From the NCBI GenBank assembly GCA_035626475.1, contig DASPNP010000027.1:1-64000 (forward strand): DNA of 64,000 nt, in the 5' to 3' direction. Origin of the DNA: DASPKT01 sp035626475 (lineage in GTDB: Bacteria > Pseudomonadota > Alphaproteobacteria > Azospirillales > Azospirillaceae). The translations under genes were made by a program, and so were the position numbers. Below are positions 34,097 to 43,798 of the stretch, one piece after another (positions within the stretch are counted from its first letter, which is position 1; each line of letters begins with the position of its first letter). The notes beneath the pieces are model-generated. The model ran no database searches, had not been told where the DNA came from, and saw only the letters and a program-made list of their open reading frames with translations.

Positions 34097-35239
34097 CTAC
34101 TTCGCGGTGATGCGCACCAGCTTGCCCTCGGGGGCGGGGGCGTCGACCAGGGCATAGAGGGTGCCGTCGGGGGAGACGGCCACGTGTCGGGTGCGGCCCA
34201 GCTCATCCTCCAGCAGGCGCTCGGCGGCGACGACGCGGTCCTCCTCGACGTCGAGCCGCGCGATGCCGCCGGCCAGCAGCGCGACCACCATGTCGCCCTG
34301 CCAGTTCGGCAGCTTGGAGCCCTGGTAGAAGGTCATGCCCGCCAGCGCCAGGGACGGCACGAAATAGGTCAGCGGCTGCTCCATGCCGGCCTTCTCGGTG
34401 CCCTCGCCGATCTTGGTGCCGGTGCCGTAGTTGCGGCCGTAGGTGATGACCGGCCAGCCATAGTTGGCGCCGGCCTTCACGACGTTGACCTCGTCGCCGC
34501 CCTGCGGCCCGTGCTCCACCGCCCAGAGCCGCGCGCCGCCGGGCTGGAAGGCCATGCCCTGAGGGTTGCGGTGGCCGTAGCTGAAGATCTCGGGCGCGGC
34601 GCCCGGGCGGCCGGCGAAGGGGTTGTCCTGCGGCACGGTGCCGTCGTCGTTCAGCCGCAGCACCGAGCCCGCCGGATCGCCCAGATCCTGCGAGCGGTCC
34701 TTCTGGCCGCGCTCGCCATGGGTCAGGTAGAGCTTGCCGTCGGGGCCGAAGGCGATGCGCGAGCCGAAATGCAGCCGCGTCGCCACGGTCGGGCCGCGGT
34801 ACAGCACCTGGAAGCCCTCGGCCCGGCCGTTCGCGAGGCTGAAGCGGCCCAGCGCCGTGCGGCGGCCATCCTCGGCCTTCTCGGCATAGGTGATGTAGAC
34901 GAAGCGGTTCCGGGCGAAGTCCGGGTGCAGGGCCACGTCCAGCAGGCCGCCCTGACCGTATTCCTCGATCTCCGGCAGGCCGGCGACCGGCTGCGGCGAC
35001 AGGGCGCCGTTGCGCACCACCCGCAGCTTGCCCGTGCGCTCGGTCACCAGGATGGCGCCGTCCGGCAGGAAGGCCATGCCCCAGGGCGAGTCCAGCCCCT
35101 CCGCCACCGTCGCCACCGTCACCGCGTGACGGGCCGCCGGCGCGGGATAGGCCGCGAACTCCTGCTGCGCCGCCGCCGTGCCGGTCCAGGCCAGCAGGGC
35201 CGCGCCCGCCGCGGCAAATCCCATGGTCGCCTTCCGCAT
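34097..35239 (-). CDS. PQQ-type soluble aldose / glucose-sorbosone dehydrogenase
   Basis: A 380-residue exported six-bladed beta-propeller of the sGDH/Asd (YliI-like) family. After a signal peptide (AAAGAALLAWTGTAAA) come GLDSPWGMAFLPDGAILVTE, LDVALHPDFARNRFVYITY, LHFGSRIAFGPDGKLYLTHG and YGHRNPQGMAF, all typical of this family. The conserved catalytic-type His is not obvious at its usual place because the motif reads TRLHFGSR, the Asd-type form. It probably oxidises aldose sugars in the periplasm with PQQ. No pqq genes are in the window. It is monocistronic. Confidence 0.9.
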   Translation of the reverse strand: MRKATMGFAAAGAALLAWTGTAAAQQEFAAYPAPAARHAVTVATVAEGLDSPWGMAFLPDGAILVTERTGKLRVVRNGALSPQPVAGLPEIEEYGQGGLLDVALHPDFARNRFVYITYAEKAEDGRRTALGRFSLANGRAEGFQVLYRGPTVATRLHFGSRIAFGPDGKLYLTHGERGQKDRSQDLGDPAGSVLRLNDDGTVPQDNPFAGRPGAAPEIFSYGHRNPQGMAFQPGGARLWAVEHGPQGGDEVNVVKAGANYGWPVITYGRNYGTGTKIGEGTEKAGMEQPLTYFVPSLALAGMTFYQGSKLPNWQGDMVVALLAGGIARLDVEEDRVVAAERLLEDELGRTRHVAVSPDGTLYALVDAPAPEGKLVRITAK

Positions 35240-35388
35240 TACCGTTCCCCTGTTCAATCGGTTGGGCAGGAGATTGGCACGGGTCCCGCCGGCTTCAACC
35301 CGGATGTTCGGCGGGGCCCGCGCCGGGGTGGAACAAGGGGGCATCCCGCACCATTTGGCGCAGCGGAGACGATCCCGGCGAGAGGCCC

Positions 35389-35691
35389 ATGGGCAAGCGC
35401 GGCAAGGACTGGAGCGACCCGGCGGGCAATCCCTGCATCGGCGTCTGCCGCTTCGACGCGGCCGGCGCCTGCAAGGGCTGCTTCCGCACCAAGGCGGAGA
35501 CGCGCCGCTGGCGGCGCATGGACGCGGAGGAGCGGGCCGCGATCAACCGCCGGGTGCGGCCGCTGATGGCTTTCGTCGCCACGGTGAAGGGACCCTCGCC
35601 CAAGCGCGCCCGCAAGCTCGCCAAGCGCATCGCCAGGCTGGAGGCGAAGCTGGAGCGGCTGCGGGCCGAGCTGGGCTCCCCTTCCCTATAG
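35389..35691 (+). CDS. DUF1289 protein with coiled-coil tail
   Basis: A 100-residue protein with the DUF1289 Cys signature NPCIGVCRFDAAGACKGCFR (four Cys, likely metal-binding), followed by a very basic helical tail (KRARKLAKRIARLEAKLERL) that could be a coiled coil or bind nucleic acid. It is longer than the DUF1289 protein at 2869, which lacks this tail. Function unknown. It is monocistronic, and its stop overlaps that of the convergent DUF1206 gene by six bases. Confidence 0.82.
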   Translation: MGKRGKDWSDPAGNPCIGVCRFDAAGACKGCFRTKAETRRWRRMDAEERAAINRRVRPLMAFVATVKGPSPKRARKLAKRIARLEAKLERLRAELGSPSL

Positions 35692-36507
35692 CGCCGCGCG
35701 CAGCTTGGCCTCGGCCCGGGCCGCCGGGAAGGTGCGGTAGTGCCCCATGGCCAGGCTGTAGATGCCGAAGGCGATCAGCCCGAGCGCGACGACCCCCAGC
35801 AGCCAGGCGCCGAAGGGCTGGTCCGCCAGGGTCCGCAGCGCCGCCGCCTGGCCGCCGGAGCGGTCCGCGTCGGCATGCCAGGCGGCCATCAGCAGGAACC
35901 CGCCCGTGACGGCGAAGACGATTCCGCGCGCCGCCAGCCCGGCGCGGCCGACCGGCACCATCACCCGGCGCACGTCGGCGTCGTCGGGCAGGTGGCGCTG
36001 GAAGCCCGCCTTCCAGGCCTTCACCGCATGCGCGGCGGCGGTGCCCAGCACGGCGGCGCCGGCCAGCGCCACCAGCGCCCGGCCCGCCGGCAGGTCCAGC
36101 AGCAGCGCCGTCCATTCCCGCATCGAGCCGTCGCCGCTGCCGCCGTCGCCGGTGCCGCGCAGCACCTCCAGGGCGCCATAGGCGAGGGCGGCGTAGACGA
36201 AGGCGCTGAACCCCTGGCCGATCCGTATCGCCAGCCCCTTGGCGCCGGTACCGTTCCCGTCGGGGTCGAGCAGCGCCTCCACCGCCCGCCAGAGGGCGTA
36301 GGCGGCAAGCCCCAGCGCCAGCAGCCCCAGCAGCAGCTGGCCCGCCGGCCGGTCCGGCAGGTCGGCCAGCGCGCCCTGCGGATCGGTCACCCGGTCCCAG
36401 CCGATCGCCGCCCTGGCCGCCGCCCAGCCGACGGCGACATAGACCATGCCGCGGGCCGCGTAGCCCAGCTTCGCCGTCATCTCCACCAGCCGTCCCGCCT
36501 GGCTCAT
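35686..36507 (-). CDS. DUF1206 membrane protein
   Basis: A 273-residue inner-membrane protein made of three repeats of about 80 residues, each with two hydrophobic helices. The repeats begin KLGYAARGMVYVAVGWAAAR, RIGQGFSAFVYAALAYGALE and RAGLAARGIVFAVTGGFLLM. This is the DUF1206 architecture; the function is unknown. GGAGGAACGGGCG precedes ATG 36507, which fixes the start although the frame stays open far upstream across the hybrid-kinase gene. It is monocistronic. Confidence 0.88.
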   Translation of the reverse strand: MSQAGRLVEMTAKLGYAARGMVYVAVGWAAARAAIGWDRVTDPQGALADLPDRPAGQLLLGLLALGLAAYALWRAVEALLDPDGNGTGAKGLAIRIGQGFSAFVYAALAYGALEVLRGTGDGGSGDGSMREWTALLLDLPAGRALVALAGAAVLGTAAAHAVKAWKAGFQRHLPDDADVRRVMVPVGRAGLAARGIVFAVTGGFLLMAAWHADADRSGGQAAALRTLADQPFGAWLLGVVALGLIAFGIYSLAMGHYRTFPAARAEAKLRAAL

Positions 36508-36544
36508 CGCCCGTTCCTCCGGCCACGCCCCCATCCCTGCGGAA

Positions 36545-36660
36545 CCCCTTCGAAGGGGGGTATGTTCCCCCTCTGGAGAGGCGGCGCCCCGCCGGGGTCC
36601 CCAGCCGGCACGGGGTGGAGGCCCACCTCTCCGTTCGGGGAGGGGCTTTCCCCCATTTGG
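36545..36660. repeat. Cluster of GC-rich palindromes
   Basis: This holds a perfect 14-bp palindrome CCCCTTCGAAGGGG (36545-36558), a CCCCGCCGGGG inverted repeat, and a CCTCTCC / GGGGAGG hairpin around 36630-36646, in a 240-bp divergent gap. No second copy is seen in the window. It resembles the structured intergenic repeats found elsewhere here but does not share their sequence. Confidence 0.5.
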
Positions 36661-36747
36661 CGAATGGCGATCGGCGGCGCTGCGTGCATCATTCGCCGTT
36701 ACCCGAGCGTGAGCCGGGGAGCGCGCGCAATCCCGGGCGAGGACCGA

Positions 36748-39228
36748 TTGGCGAGCGAGCCGCAGCGTCTGTTGCACATCCTGGCGGAGGCCGGCCGCGT
36801 GCTGGGCGGCTCGCTGGACCGTGCCTTCATCGTGCGCTCGGCGCCCGCCGTCGTGGTGCCCGACCTGGCCGACGCGGCGGTTCTGCACCTGATCCGGGAC
36901 GATTTGCTGACGGTCGCCGCCGTGCGCCGCGCCGGTGCCGATCCGCTGGAGGACGGCCGGATCGAGCGGGCGCTCGCGGCCGCGCCGCCCATGGCCGACA
37001 TGGTGGCGGAGGTGGCGGCGACCGGCCGGCCGCGCCTGCGCGCCGACATGCCCCCGGGAGGCGCGCCGCCCAGCCTCGCCGCGCTCGACCCCGGCGCGCT
37101 GCTGGTGGTGCCGGTGAGCGCGGTCGGCCGGGTCATGGGGACGCTGACCCTGGCGATGGCGCGCGGTTCCGGCCGGACCTTCTGCGAGGGGGTGCCGGAC
37201 CTGGCGGTGGAGCTGGGCGCCCGCATCGGCATCGCCCTGCACCATGCCCAGCTCTATGCCCAGGCGCGCGAGGCGGAGCAGCGGCTGCGCGAGAGCGAGG
37301 CCCGCGAGCGGGCGCGCGCCGCCGATCTCGAGGCGCTGATGAAGTCGGTGCCCGCCGCCGTCTGGATCACGGCGAACGACGGCACCATCCGGGCCAACCG
37401 CGCCGCCTGCGAGCTGCTGGGGCTGCCGGTGCCGGAGACCGGCATGGCCGTGACCGCCACCGCGGCGCTGCGCGAGCAGCTCATGGTGCTGCGCAACGGC
37501 GAGCGGCTGCTGGGCGAGAATCTGCCGACGCGGCAGGCGATGCGCGAGCAGCGCGAGATCCGCGACATCGAGCTGGAGGTGGTGCGGACGGACGGCGGGC
37601 GGCGCTTCATCCACGGCAACGCGGCGCCGGTGCTGGACGAGGGGGGGCGGCCCCGCGGCGCCATCTCCGCCTTCCTGGACGTCACCGCCCGGCACCAGGC
37701 CGAGCGGGCCCGGCGCGAGACGGCGCGCCGCTTCCTGGAGCTCGCCAACATGGTGCCGGCGATCGTCTGGACGGCGCGGCCGGACGGGCATCTCGACTAT
37801 CTGAACGAGCGCTGGGCCGACACGGTGGGCGTGCCCTCCGCCGACTGCCTGGGCGAGCGCTGGTTCCGCTACGTCCATGCCGACGACCGGGGACGGGTGG
37901 TGGAGCATTGGCGCCGCGCCCGCTCGGGCGTCGAGCCCTTCGAGACCGAGCTGCGGCTGCGGGCGCCGGAGGGCTGGCGCTGGCAGCTGGTGCGGGCCCT
38001 GCCGATGATGGACGCGGACGGCACGGTCACCGCCTGGTTCGGCACGACCATCGACATCGAGGACAAGATCCGCCAGGAGGGGCGCCTGCGCGAGGAGACC
38101 CGCCGGGCGGAGCAGGCGGACGCCGCCAAGTCGCGCTTCCTGGCCGCCGCCAGCCATGATCTGCGCCAGCCCTTCCAGTCCATGCGCCTGTTCCTGCACC
38201 TGCTGCGCGAGCAGGTGGAGGGCGCGCCGGCGGAGCTGGTCGGCCGCCTGTCCGACGCGCTGTCCGCCGGCGAGGACCTGCTGGGCAAGCTGCTGGACAT
38301 CTCCACCCTGGACGCCGGCACGGTGAAGCCCAGGCCGGCGGCCGTCGAGCTGGAACCGCTCTTCGCCCGGCTGGGCAGCGAGTTCGCGCCGCTGGCCGAG
38401 GCCAAGGGCATCGCGCTCAGGGTCCGCGCCCTGCCCAGCGCGGTGGTCAGCGACCCCGTCCTGCTGGAGCGCATCCTGCGCAACCTGCTGTCCAACGCGC
38501 TGAAATACACCGACGCCGGCGGCATCCTGCTGACCGCGCGGCGCCGGGGGCGGGGACTGCGGCTGCAGGTCTGGGATACAGGGCGCGGCATCCCCGCCGA
38601 CAAGCAGGCGCAGGTGTTCGAGGAGTTCTACCAGCTGGACAATCCCGAGCGGGACCGCTCGCGCGGGCTGGGGCTGGGCCTCTCCATCGTCAGCCGCGTC
38701 GCCCGCATGCTGGAGCATCCGCTGCAGCTGCGCTCGGTTCCCGGGCGGGGCACGGTCGTGTCGCTGGAGGTGCCGCGGGCGCCGACCCGGCCGGTGACGG
38801 TCAGCGCCACGCCGACCCAGGCCGCCCGTCCGCTGGACGCCGCCATCCTGGTGATCGAGGATGACGCGCTGCAGCGGCTGGCCATGCAGCACCTGCTGAT
38901 CGGCTGGGGCTGCCGGCCGCTCTGCGCCGCGTCGGCCGCGGAGGCGCTGGCGCTGCTGCGCGACGGGGCCCGGCCGGACCTGGTCGTCAGCGATCTGCGC
39001 CTGCCCGGCGGGGTGGACGGGTTCGAGGCGGTGACGCAGGTGCGCGCGGCCGTCGGCCCCGACCTGCCGGCGCTGCTGCTGACGGGCGAGACCGGAGCGG
39101 GCGAGCTGCGGCAGGCGGCGCAGCTGGGCTTCCGCATGCTGCACAAGCCCTATAATCCCCGCACGCTCCGCCACGCGCTGGAGGAGTTGCTGCCGGAGCG
39201 CGAGGCCGCCGCGGCGCTCGGCCGCTGA
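36748..39228 (+). CDS. GAF-PAS-PAS hybrid histidine kinase with receiver
   Basis: About 826 residues, soluble. A GAF-like domain (~1-170), two PAS domains (~185-315 and ~320-450), and a HisKA domain with the unusual H-box LAAASHDLRQPFQSMRLFLH follow in order. Next come a HATPase domain (ILRNLLSNALKYTDAGGI; WDTGRGIP; GLGLGLSIVSR) and a C-terminal receiver (LVIEDDALQRL; phospho-Asp in VVSDLRLPGG; Lys in LHKPYNP). The HDLRQP type is common in hybrid kinases linked to LuxR regulators. The start is uncertain: TTG 36748 has GAGGA at good spacing, while GTG 36709 and ATG 36664 are in frame without one. Confidence 0.88.
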   Translation: MASEPQRLLHILAEAGRVLGGSLDRAFIVRSAPAVVVPDLADAAVLHLIRDDLLTVAAVRRAGADPLEDGRIERALAAAPPMADMVAEVAATGRPRLRADMPPGGAPPSLAALDPGALLVVPVSAVGRVMGTLTLAMARGSGRTFCEGVPDLAVELGARIGIALHHAQLYAQAREAEQRLRESEARERARAADLEALMKSVPAAVWITANDGTIRANRAACELLGLPVPETGMAVTATAALREQLMVLRNGERLLGENLPTRQAMREQREIRDIELEVVRTDGGRRFIHGNAAPVLDEGGRPRGAISAFLDVTARHQAERARRETARRFLELANMVPAIVWTARPDGHLDYLNERWADTVGVPSADCLGERWFRYVHADDRGRVVEHWRRARSGVEPFETELRLRAPEGWRWQLVRALPMMDADGTVTAWFGTTIDIEDKIRQEGRLREETRRAEQADAAKSRFLAAASHDLRQPFQSMRLFLHLLREQVEGAPAELVGRLSDALSAGEDLLGKLLDISTLDAGTVKPRPAAVELEPLFARLGSEFAPLAEAKGIALRVRALPSAVVSDPVLLERILRNLLSNALKYTDAGGILLTARRRGRGLRLQVWDTGRGIPADKQAQVFEEFYQLDNPERDRSRGLGLGLSIVSRVARMLEHPLQLRSVPGRGTVVSLEVPRAPTRPVTVSATPTQAARPLDAAILVIEDDALQRLAMQHLLIGWGCRPLCAASAAEALALLRDGARPDLVVSDLRLPGGVDGFEAVTQVRAAVGPDLPALLLTGETGAGELRQAAQLGFRMLHKPYNPRTLRHALEELLPEREAAAALGR

Positions 39229-39404
39229 GGGGCGATCGATAAAATTCGATATGATTTCCCAAGCTCTTCTCGGGTAAATACGTACATTTGACAGAAGCCG
39301 CCCGGCCGGCGCACCTTTTCCCTGACCTTGCCGTCAGTCGTCCCGGAGTATTCGCCAATATCCCGGGCTCACCGATTGCAGACGGGGAAAGGACCTGTGC
39401 CGCC

Positions 39405-40724
39405 ATGACCTGCCCGAACCGTACCGCCGACTTGCCGTCGTCGTTCCTGCGCCTGGCCCGCCGCCTCGCCGGTGACCGGCAGGGCGCCTCCATGGTCGCC
39501 TTCGCCGTGTCGCTGCCCATGCTGGCCGGAGGCGTCGGCATGGGGGTGGAGACGGGCCTCTGGTACATGACCAAGCGCCAGGCGCAGACGGCGGCCGACG
39601 CCGCCGCCCTGTCGGGCGCGCTGGAGCTGCGCCGGGGCGACGACACGGCCATCCGGGCGGCGGCGGCGCGCGAGGCGACACGCAACGGCTTCCAGGCCGG
39701 CACCTCGGCCATGGGCACCACCGGCGTGGCGACGGCGCGGGTGACGCTCGCCGGCGGCCGGCAGGGCGTCGAGGTGGTGGTGACGCGCCAGACGCGCCTG
39801 CTCTTCTCCAGCCTGTTCCTGACCGCGCCCGTGTCCATCGCCGCCCGTGCCGTGGCGGCGGTGGAGAATGGCGGCGACGCCTGCGTGCTGGCGCTGGACC
39901 GGAGCGCATCGGGCGCCCTGACCATCACCGGCAGCACCCAGGTGAGCATGGCCGGCTGCGTGCTGGCCTCCAACTCCGCGGCGAACGGGGCGCTGTCGGT
40001 GGGCGGCAGCGCCTCGCTGGGGGCGGAGGGGCTGTGGACGGTCGGCACCATCGCCGGCGCCGACTCCCCCAAGGTCAGCCTCACCGGTGGGGATTCCGCG
40101 CGGGTGCAGCGGGCCTGGCCGCTGCCGGACCCCTACGCGCACCTCGATTTGTCGGCGCCCGCGGGCTGTACCCGCAACAGCAAGCTGAACGTCAACGGCC
40201 CGCAGACCATCAGCCCCGGCACCTACTGCAACGACATCCAGGTGGTGAGCAACGGCGTGCTGACCCTGCGGCCGGGGGTCTACCATCTGAAGAACGCCAG
40301 CCTGACGGTCGGCGGCCAGGGGACGGTCCGCTGCGACTGCCTGCCGGGGCAGGGGGTGACGATCATCCTGACCGGCACCAGCCCCGGCACGGTGGACATC
40401 CGCGGCGGCGCCTCGGTGGTGCTGAGCGCGCCCAGCGCCGCCACCGATCCCTACCGCGGCGTCATCTTCGCGCAGAGCCGCCAGGCGGCGGTCGGCGGCG
40501 ACAACAAGTTCAACGGCGGCTCCGGCATGGTGCTGCAGGGCGCGGTCTATTTCCCCAACCAGTCGGTCGACTGGCTGGGCAACGACACCAGCAACCTGCT
40601 GGGCTGCGCCAAGATCATCGGCCGCACCGTCACCTTCTCCGGCAACAGCCGCCTCGCCAATGCCGGCTGCGCGGCGCTGGGGACCGAGCCGATGCAGACC
40701 CGTTCGGCCCGGCTGGTGGAGTAG
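39405..40724 (+). CDS. TadG-like pilus-assembly protein with beta-rich C-terminus
   Basis: A 439-residue protein. The N-terminus carries the Flp-pilus TadG-like motif (DRQGASMVAFAVSLPMLAGG) as a single membrane anchor, then QTAADAAALSGALELRRG. The rest is exported and rich in Gly, Ser, Thr and Val (ALTITGSTQVSMAGCVLASN; LRPGVYHLKNASLTVGGQG), which suggests a beta-helix or beta-sandwich. The usual von Willebrand domain of TadG is not seen. It heads a three-gene operon with two TadE-like proteins, but no tad secretion ATPase, prepilin, peptidase or secretin genes are in the window. It may serve a Flp-like pilus or a surface structure encoded elsewhere. Confidence 0.82.
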   Translation: MTCPNRTADLPSSFLRLARRLAGDRQGASMVAFAVSLPMLAGGVGMGVETGLWYMTKRQAQTAADAAALSGALELRRGDDTAIRAAAAREATRNGFQAGTSAMGTTGVATARVTLAGGRQGVEVVVTRQTRLLFSSLFLTAPVSIAARAVAAVENGGDACVLALDRSASGALTITGSTQVSMAGCVLASNSAANGALSVGGSASLGAEGLWTVGTIAGADSPKVSLTGGDSARVQRAWPLPDPYAHLDLSAPAGCTRNSKLNVNGPQTISPGTYCNDIQVVSNGVLTLRPGVYHLKNASLTVGGQGTVRCDCLPGQGVTIILTGTSPGTVDIRGGASVVLSAPSAATDPYRGVIFAQSRQAAVGGDNKFNGGSGMVLQGAVYFPNQSVDWLGNDTSNLLGCAKIIGRTVTFSGNSRLANAGCAALGTEPMQTRSARLVE

Positions 40725-40729
40725 CGGCC

Positions 40730-41185
40730 ATGCGGAACCTGGCGCGGCGCCTCGCGTCGCTGGGGCGGAACCGGGACGGGGCCATTGCCATCGAGACGGC
40801 GGTGCTGGCGCCGGTGGCGGTGCTGATGCTGGTGGGGCTGGTCGACCACGGCCTGCTGGCGCAGCGCTCCATGGCGCTGACCGCGGCGGCGCGCTCCGGG
40901 GTGCAGGCCTACATGCAGGCTCCCGGCACCGGCGGTGCCGGAATCGCCCGGTCGGTGGCGCTGGCGGCGCTGCCGACCACGGGCTCGACGCCGACCGCCA
41001 CCGCCGCGCAGAGCTGCGAGTGCCCGGGCGCCGCCACCGGCGACTGCGCCACGCTGGTCTGCACCGGCGCGCCGCGCGCCTACCTGACCGTCACGGTCGC
41101 CCAGGAATATTCGACCCTGATGCGCTATCCCTGGCTGCCCAGCCCGACGCGGCTGAGCGGCCGCGCCGTCCTGCGGGTGCGGTGA
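40730..41185 (+). CDS. TadE-like pseudopilin-type protein
   Basis: A 151-residue protein with the TadE-like N-terminal segment RDGAIAIETAVLAPVAVLML, containing the Glu typical of processed pseudopilins, then an exported domain with four Cys (CECPGAATGDCATLVC). The start lies five bases after the TadG-like stop. The following gene overlaps it by one base (TGATG). The three genes must be co-translated. Likely function: minor pseudopilin or assembly factor of the same structure. Confidence 0.8.
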   Translation: MRNLARRLASLGRNRDGAIAIETAVLAPVAVLMLVGLVDHGLLAQRSMALTAAARSGVQAYMQAPGTGGAGIARSVALAALPTTGSTPTATAAQSCECPGAATGDCATLVCTGAPRAYLTVTVAQEYSTLMRYPWLPSPTRLSGRAVLRVR

Positions 41186-41568
41186 TGGGCGGGCTGCTCC
41201 TCCGGCTGGCCCGGGGCCGCGACGGCTCGACGACCGTGGAGTCGGCGCTGAGCCTGCCGATCCTGGTCATGTTCATCGTCGGCACGCTGGAGCTCGGCCG
41301 CATCCTCTGGCTCTACGGCGCGCTGTGGAACGCCACGCAGGAGGCCGGGCGCCTCGCCATGACCCGGGCCGGGCAGTGCGGGGCCGGCGCCGCCGCGCGC
41401 TTCACCGCGGTGATGCCCCACGTGCCCGCGATCATCGTGCCCACCACCCAGGTGCAATCGGGCCTGACCCTCTGCACGCTCAGCACGCAGCTGCCGGTCA
41501 GCATCGCGCTCGGCTGGCTGGACATGCCGATCACGCTGCGCGCCCGCATCACCGTGCCCAGCCCCTGA
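41185..41568 (+). CDS. TadE-like pseudopilin-type protein
   Basis: A 127-residue TadE-family protein. The anchor segment is RDGSTTVESALSLPILVMFI, again with the Glu after the hydrophilic start, followed by LELGRILWLYGALWNATQEA, which is characteristic of TadE. It has two Cys in the exported part. The ATG overlaps the previous stop in TGATG, so it is translationally coupled. It is the last gene of the tad-like operon and lies close to the hppD terminator. Confidence 0.83.
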   Translation: MGGLLLRLARGRDGSTTVESALSLPILVMFIVGTLELGRILWLYGALWNATQEAGRLAMTRAGQCGAGAAARFTAVMPHVPAIIVPTTQVQSGLTLCTLSTQLPVSIALGWLDMPITLRARITVPSP

Positions 41569-41573
41569 AAAGC

Positions 41574-41606
41574 GAAAGGGCGGCGCCCCGCGACGCCGCC
41601 CTCCTG
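41574..41606 (-). terminator. Terminator between the tad-like operon and hppD
   Basis: The stem AGGGCGGCG / CGCCGCCCT is followed on the minus strand by a T-rich run (TTTCGCTTTT), so it best fits termination of hppD. On the plus strand the stem exists but lacks a T tract. Confidence 0.78.
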
Positions 41607-41627
41607 ATGCTCCCTCGGCGGGAGGAC

Positions 41628-42749
<1,122 letters not shown>

Positions 42750-42794
42750 GGTTCTTCCCTCCCCAGGAAAGCAATTTCGTGAGGTCATCATTCT

Positions 42795-42814
42795 ATGCCC
42801 GCAGCGAAGGGCAT
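42795..42814. promoter_or_regulatory. Candidate operator between hppD and lrp-like gene
   Basis: A perfect inverted repeat ATGCCC-8-GGGCAT lies in the 141-bp divergent gap. A weaker TGCC-7-GGCA lies at 42861-42875 nearer the regulator start. It is a plausible binding site for the Lrp/AsnC regulator; this is pattern only. Confidence 0.45.
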
Positions 42815-42890
42815 GTCCTTGCGATTTCGGGGCTCATCGGGCCAAAATCGGGCAATATCCTGCCGCGATCTGGCAAGAAGGGGACCGGTC

Positions 42891-43367
42891 ATGGGGAAAA
42901 GCAGCTTGGACGCGGCAGATCTGCGCATCCTGGAGGCGCTGCAGCGCAACGGGCGGCTCTCCAACGTCGACCTGGCCGACAAGGTGGGCCTGTCGCCCAG
43001 CCCCTGCCTGCGCCGGGTGAAGGATCTGGAGGAGGAGGGCTACATCCAGGGCTACGCCGCCATCCTGGACCGGCGCAAGCTGGGGCTGGGGGTCGTCGCC
43101 TTCGTCGAGGTGAAGATCGACCAGAACGCCGAGGGCGACGCCATCTTCCGCCGCTCCGTGGCGCAGATCCCGGAGATCGTCTCCTGCTTCGTCATGACCG
43201 GCGCCATGGATTATCTGCTGCAGATCGTCGTGCCGGACCTGGACGCCTACGCCGAGGTGGCGATGAAGCGCATCCTGCAGATCCCCGGGGTCAGCGACAT
43301 GCGCTCCAGCTTCATCATCGACGTGGTCAAGCACAGCACGGCGCTGCCGCTGCCGGCGGCGCGGTGA
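42891..43367 (+). CDS. Lrp/AsnC-family transcriptional regulator
   Basis: A 158-residue feast/famine regulator. The N-terminal helix-turn-helix (LDAADLRILEALQRNGRLSN; SPSPCLRRVKDLEEEG) is followed by a RAM/AsnC ligand-binding domain (VEVKIDQNAEGD; FVMTGAMDYLLQIVVPD). These proteins bind amino acids or related acids. Its divergent position next to hppD suggests it senses tyrosine, phenylalanine or a keto acid and controls hppD. The start ATG 42891 follows AAGAAGGGGACC. A similar Lrp-hpd arrangement is common in proteobacteria. Confidence 0.92.
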   Translation: MGKSSLDAADLRILEALQRNGRLSNVDLADKVGLSPSPCLRRVKDLEEEGYIQGYAAILDRRKLGLGVVAFVEVKIDQNAEGDAIFRRSVAQIPEIVSCFVMTGAMDYLLQIVVPDLDAYAEVAMKRILQIPGVSDMRSSFIIDVVKHSTALPLPAAR

Positions 43368-43371
43368 GGGC

Positions 43372-43644
43372 TCAGCCCAGCAGGAACCAGAGCGCGCCGG
43401 CGAGGTTCGCCAGTCCGAACGGCCTGACCCAGGCGCCATCCAGGACGAGATACTCACCGCTCACCCGTACCGACAGGCGACCGGCCAACAGGCAGAACAG
43501 GCCGAGGCCCGCCATCATGCCGCCCGTGAAGGCTCCCCCGCTGCGCTCCAGCAGCAGGGCCAGGAGCCCGCCGACCAAGGCGCAGGCGATCGTGCCGGCA
43601 TGGATCGCCACATCCTGGCGGCTCGTCTCGTCGGCCCCGTCCAA
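43372..43644 (-). CDS. Small two-helix membrane protein
   Basis: A 90-residue hypothetical protein with two or three hydrophobic segments (IACALVGGLLALLLE; GMMAGLGLFCLLAGRL) and a short C-terminal WFLLG. I recognise no domain. The start is placed at TTG 43644 because GGGAGGA lies five bases upstream; the open frame extends further up without any such signal. It ends four bases from the convergent Lrp-type gene. Function unknown. Confidence 0.6.
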   Translation of the reverse strand: MDGADETSRQDVAIHAGTIACALVGGLLALLLERSGGAFTGGMMAGLGLFCLLAGRLSVRVSGEYLVLDGAWVRPFGLANLAGALWFLLG

Positions 43645-43798
43645 TCGCTTCCTCCCGGTTCGTGGATAACCTTTATAGCATTCTCCAAAGAGGTGTGGCG
43701 ACCGGACGCAGCCCCGCGCCCCAATTCGGTTAAGGTTCGCGCGCGATACTGCGGCGACCCGGGTGGGCAGGGGCCCACCCGCGTGCCGGACTGACGCC

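Noticed and set aside
36545..36660. Insertion-sequence remnant
   Set aside because: Palindromes are present but there is no transposase fragment and no target-site duplication, so it is listed only as a repeat cluster.
35686..39228. Two 1162-codon open frames on opposite strands
   Set aside because: Each is a real gene (DUF1206 on the minus strand, hybrid kinase on the plus strand) extended through the other's antisense. High GC content removes stop codons. Ribosome-binding sites and domain ends set the true starts.
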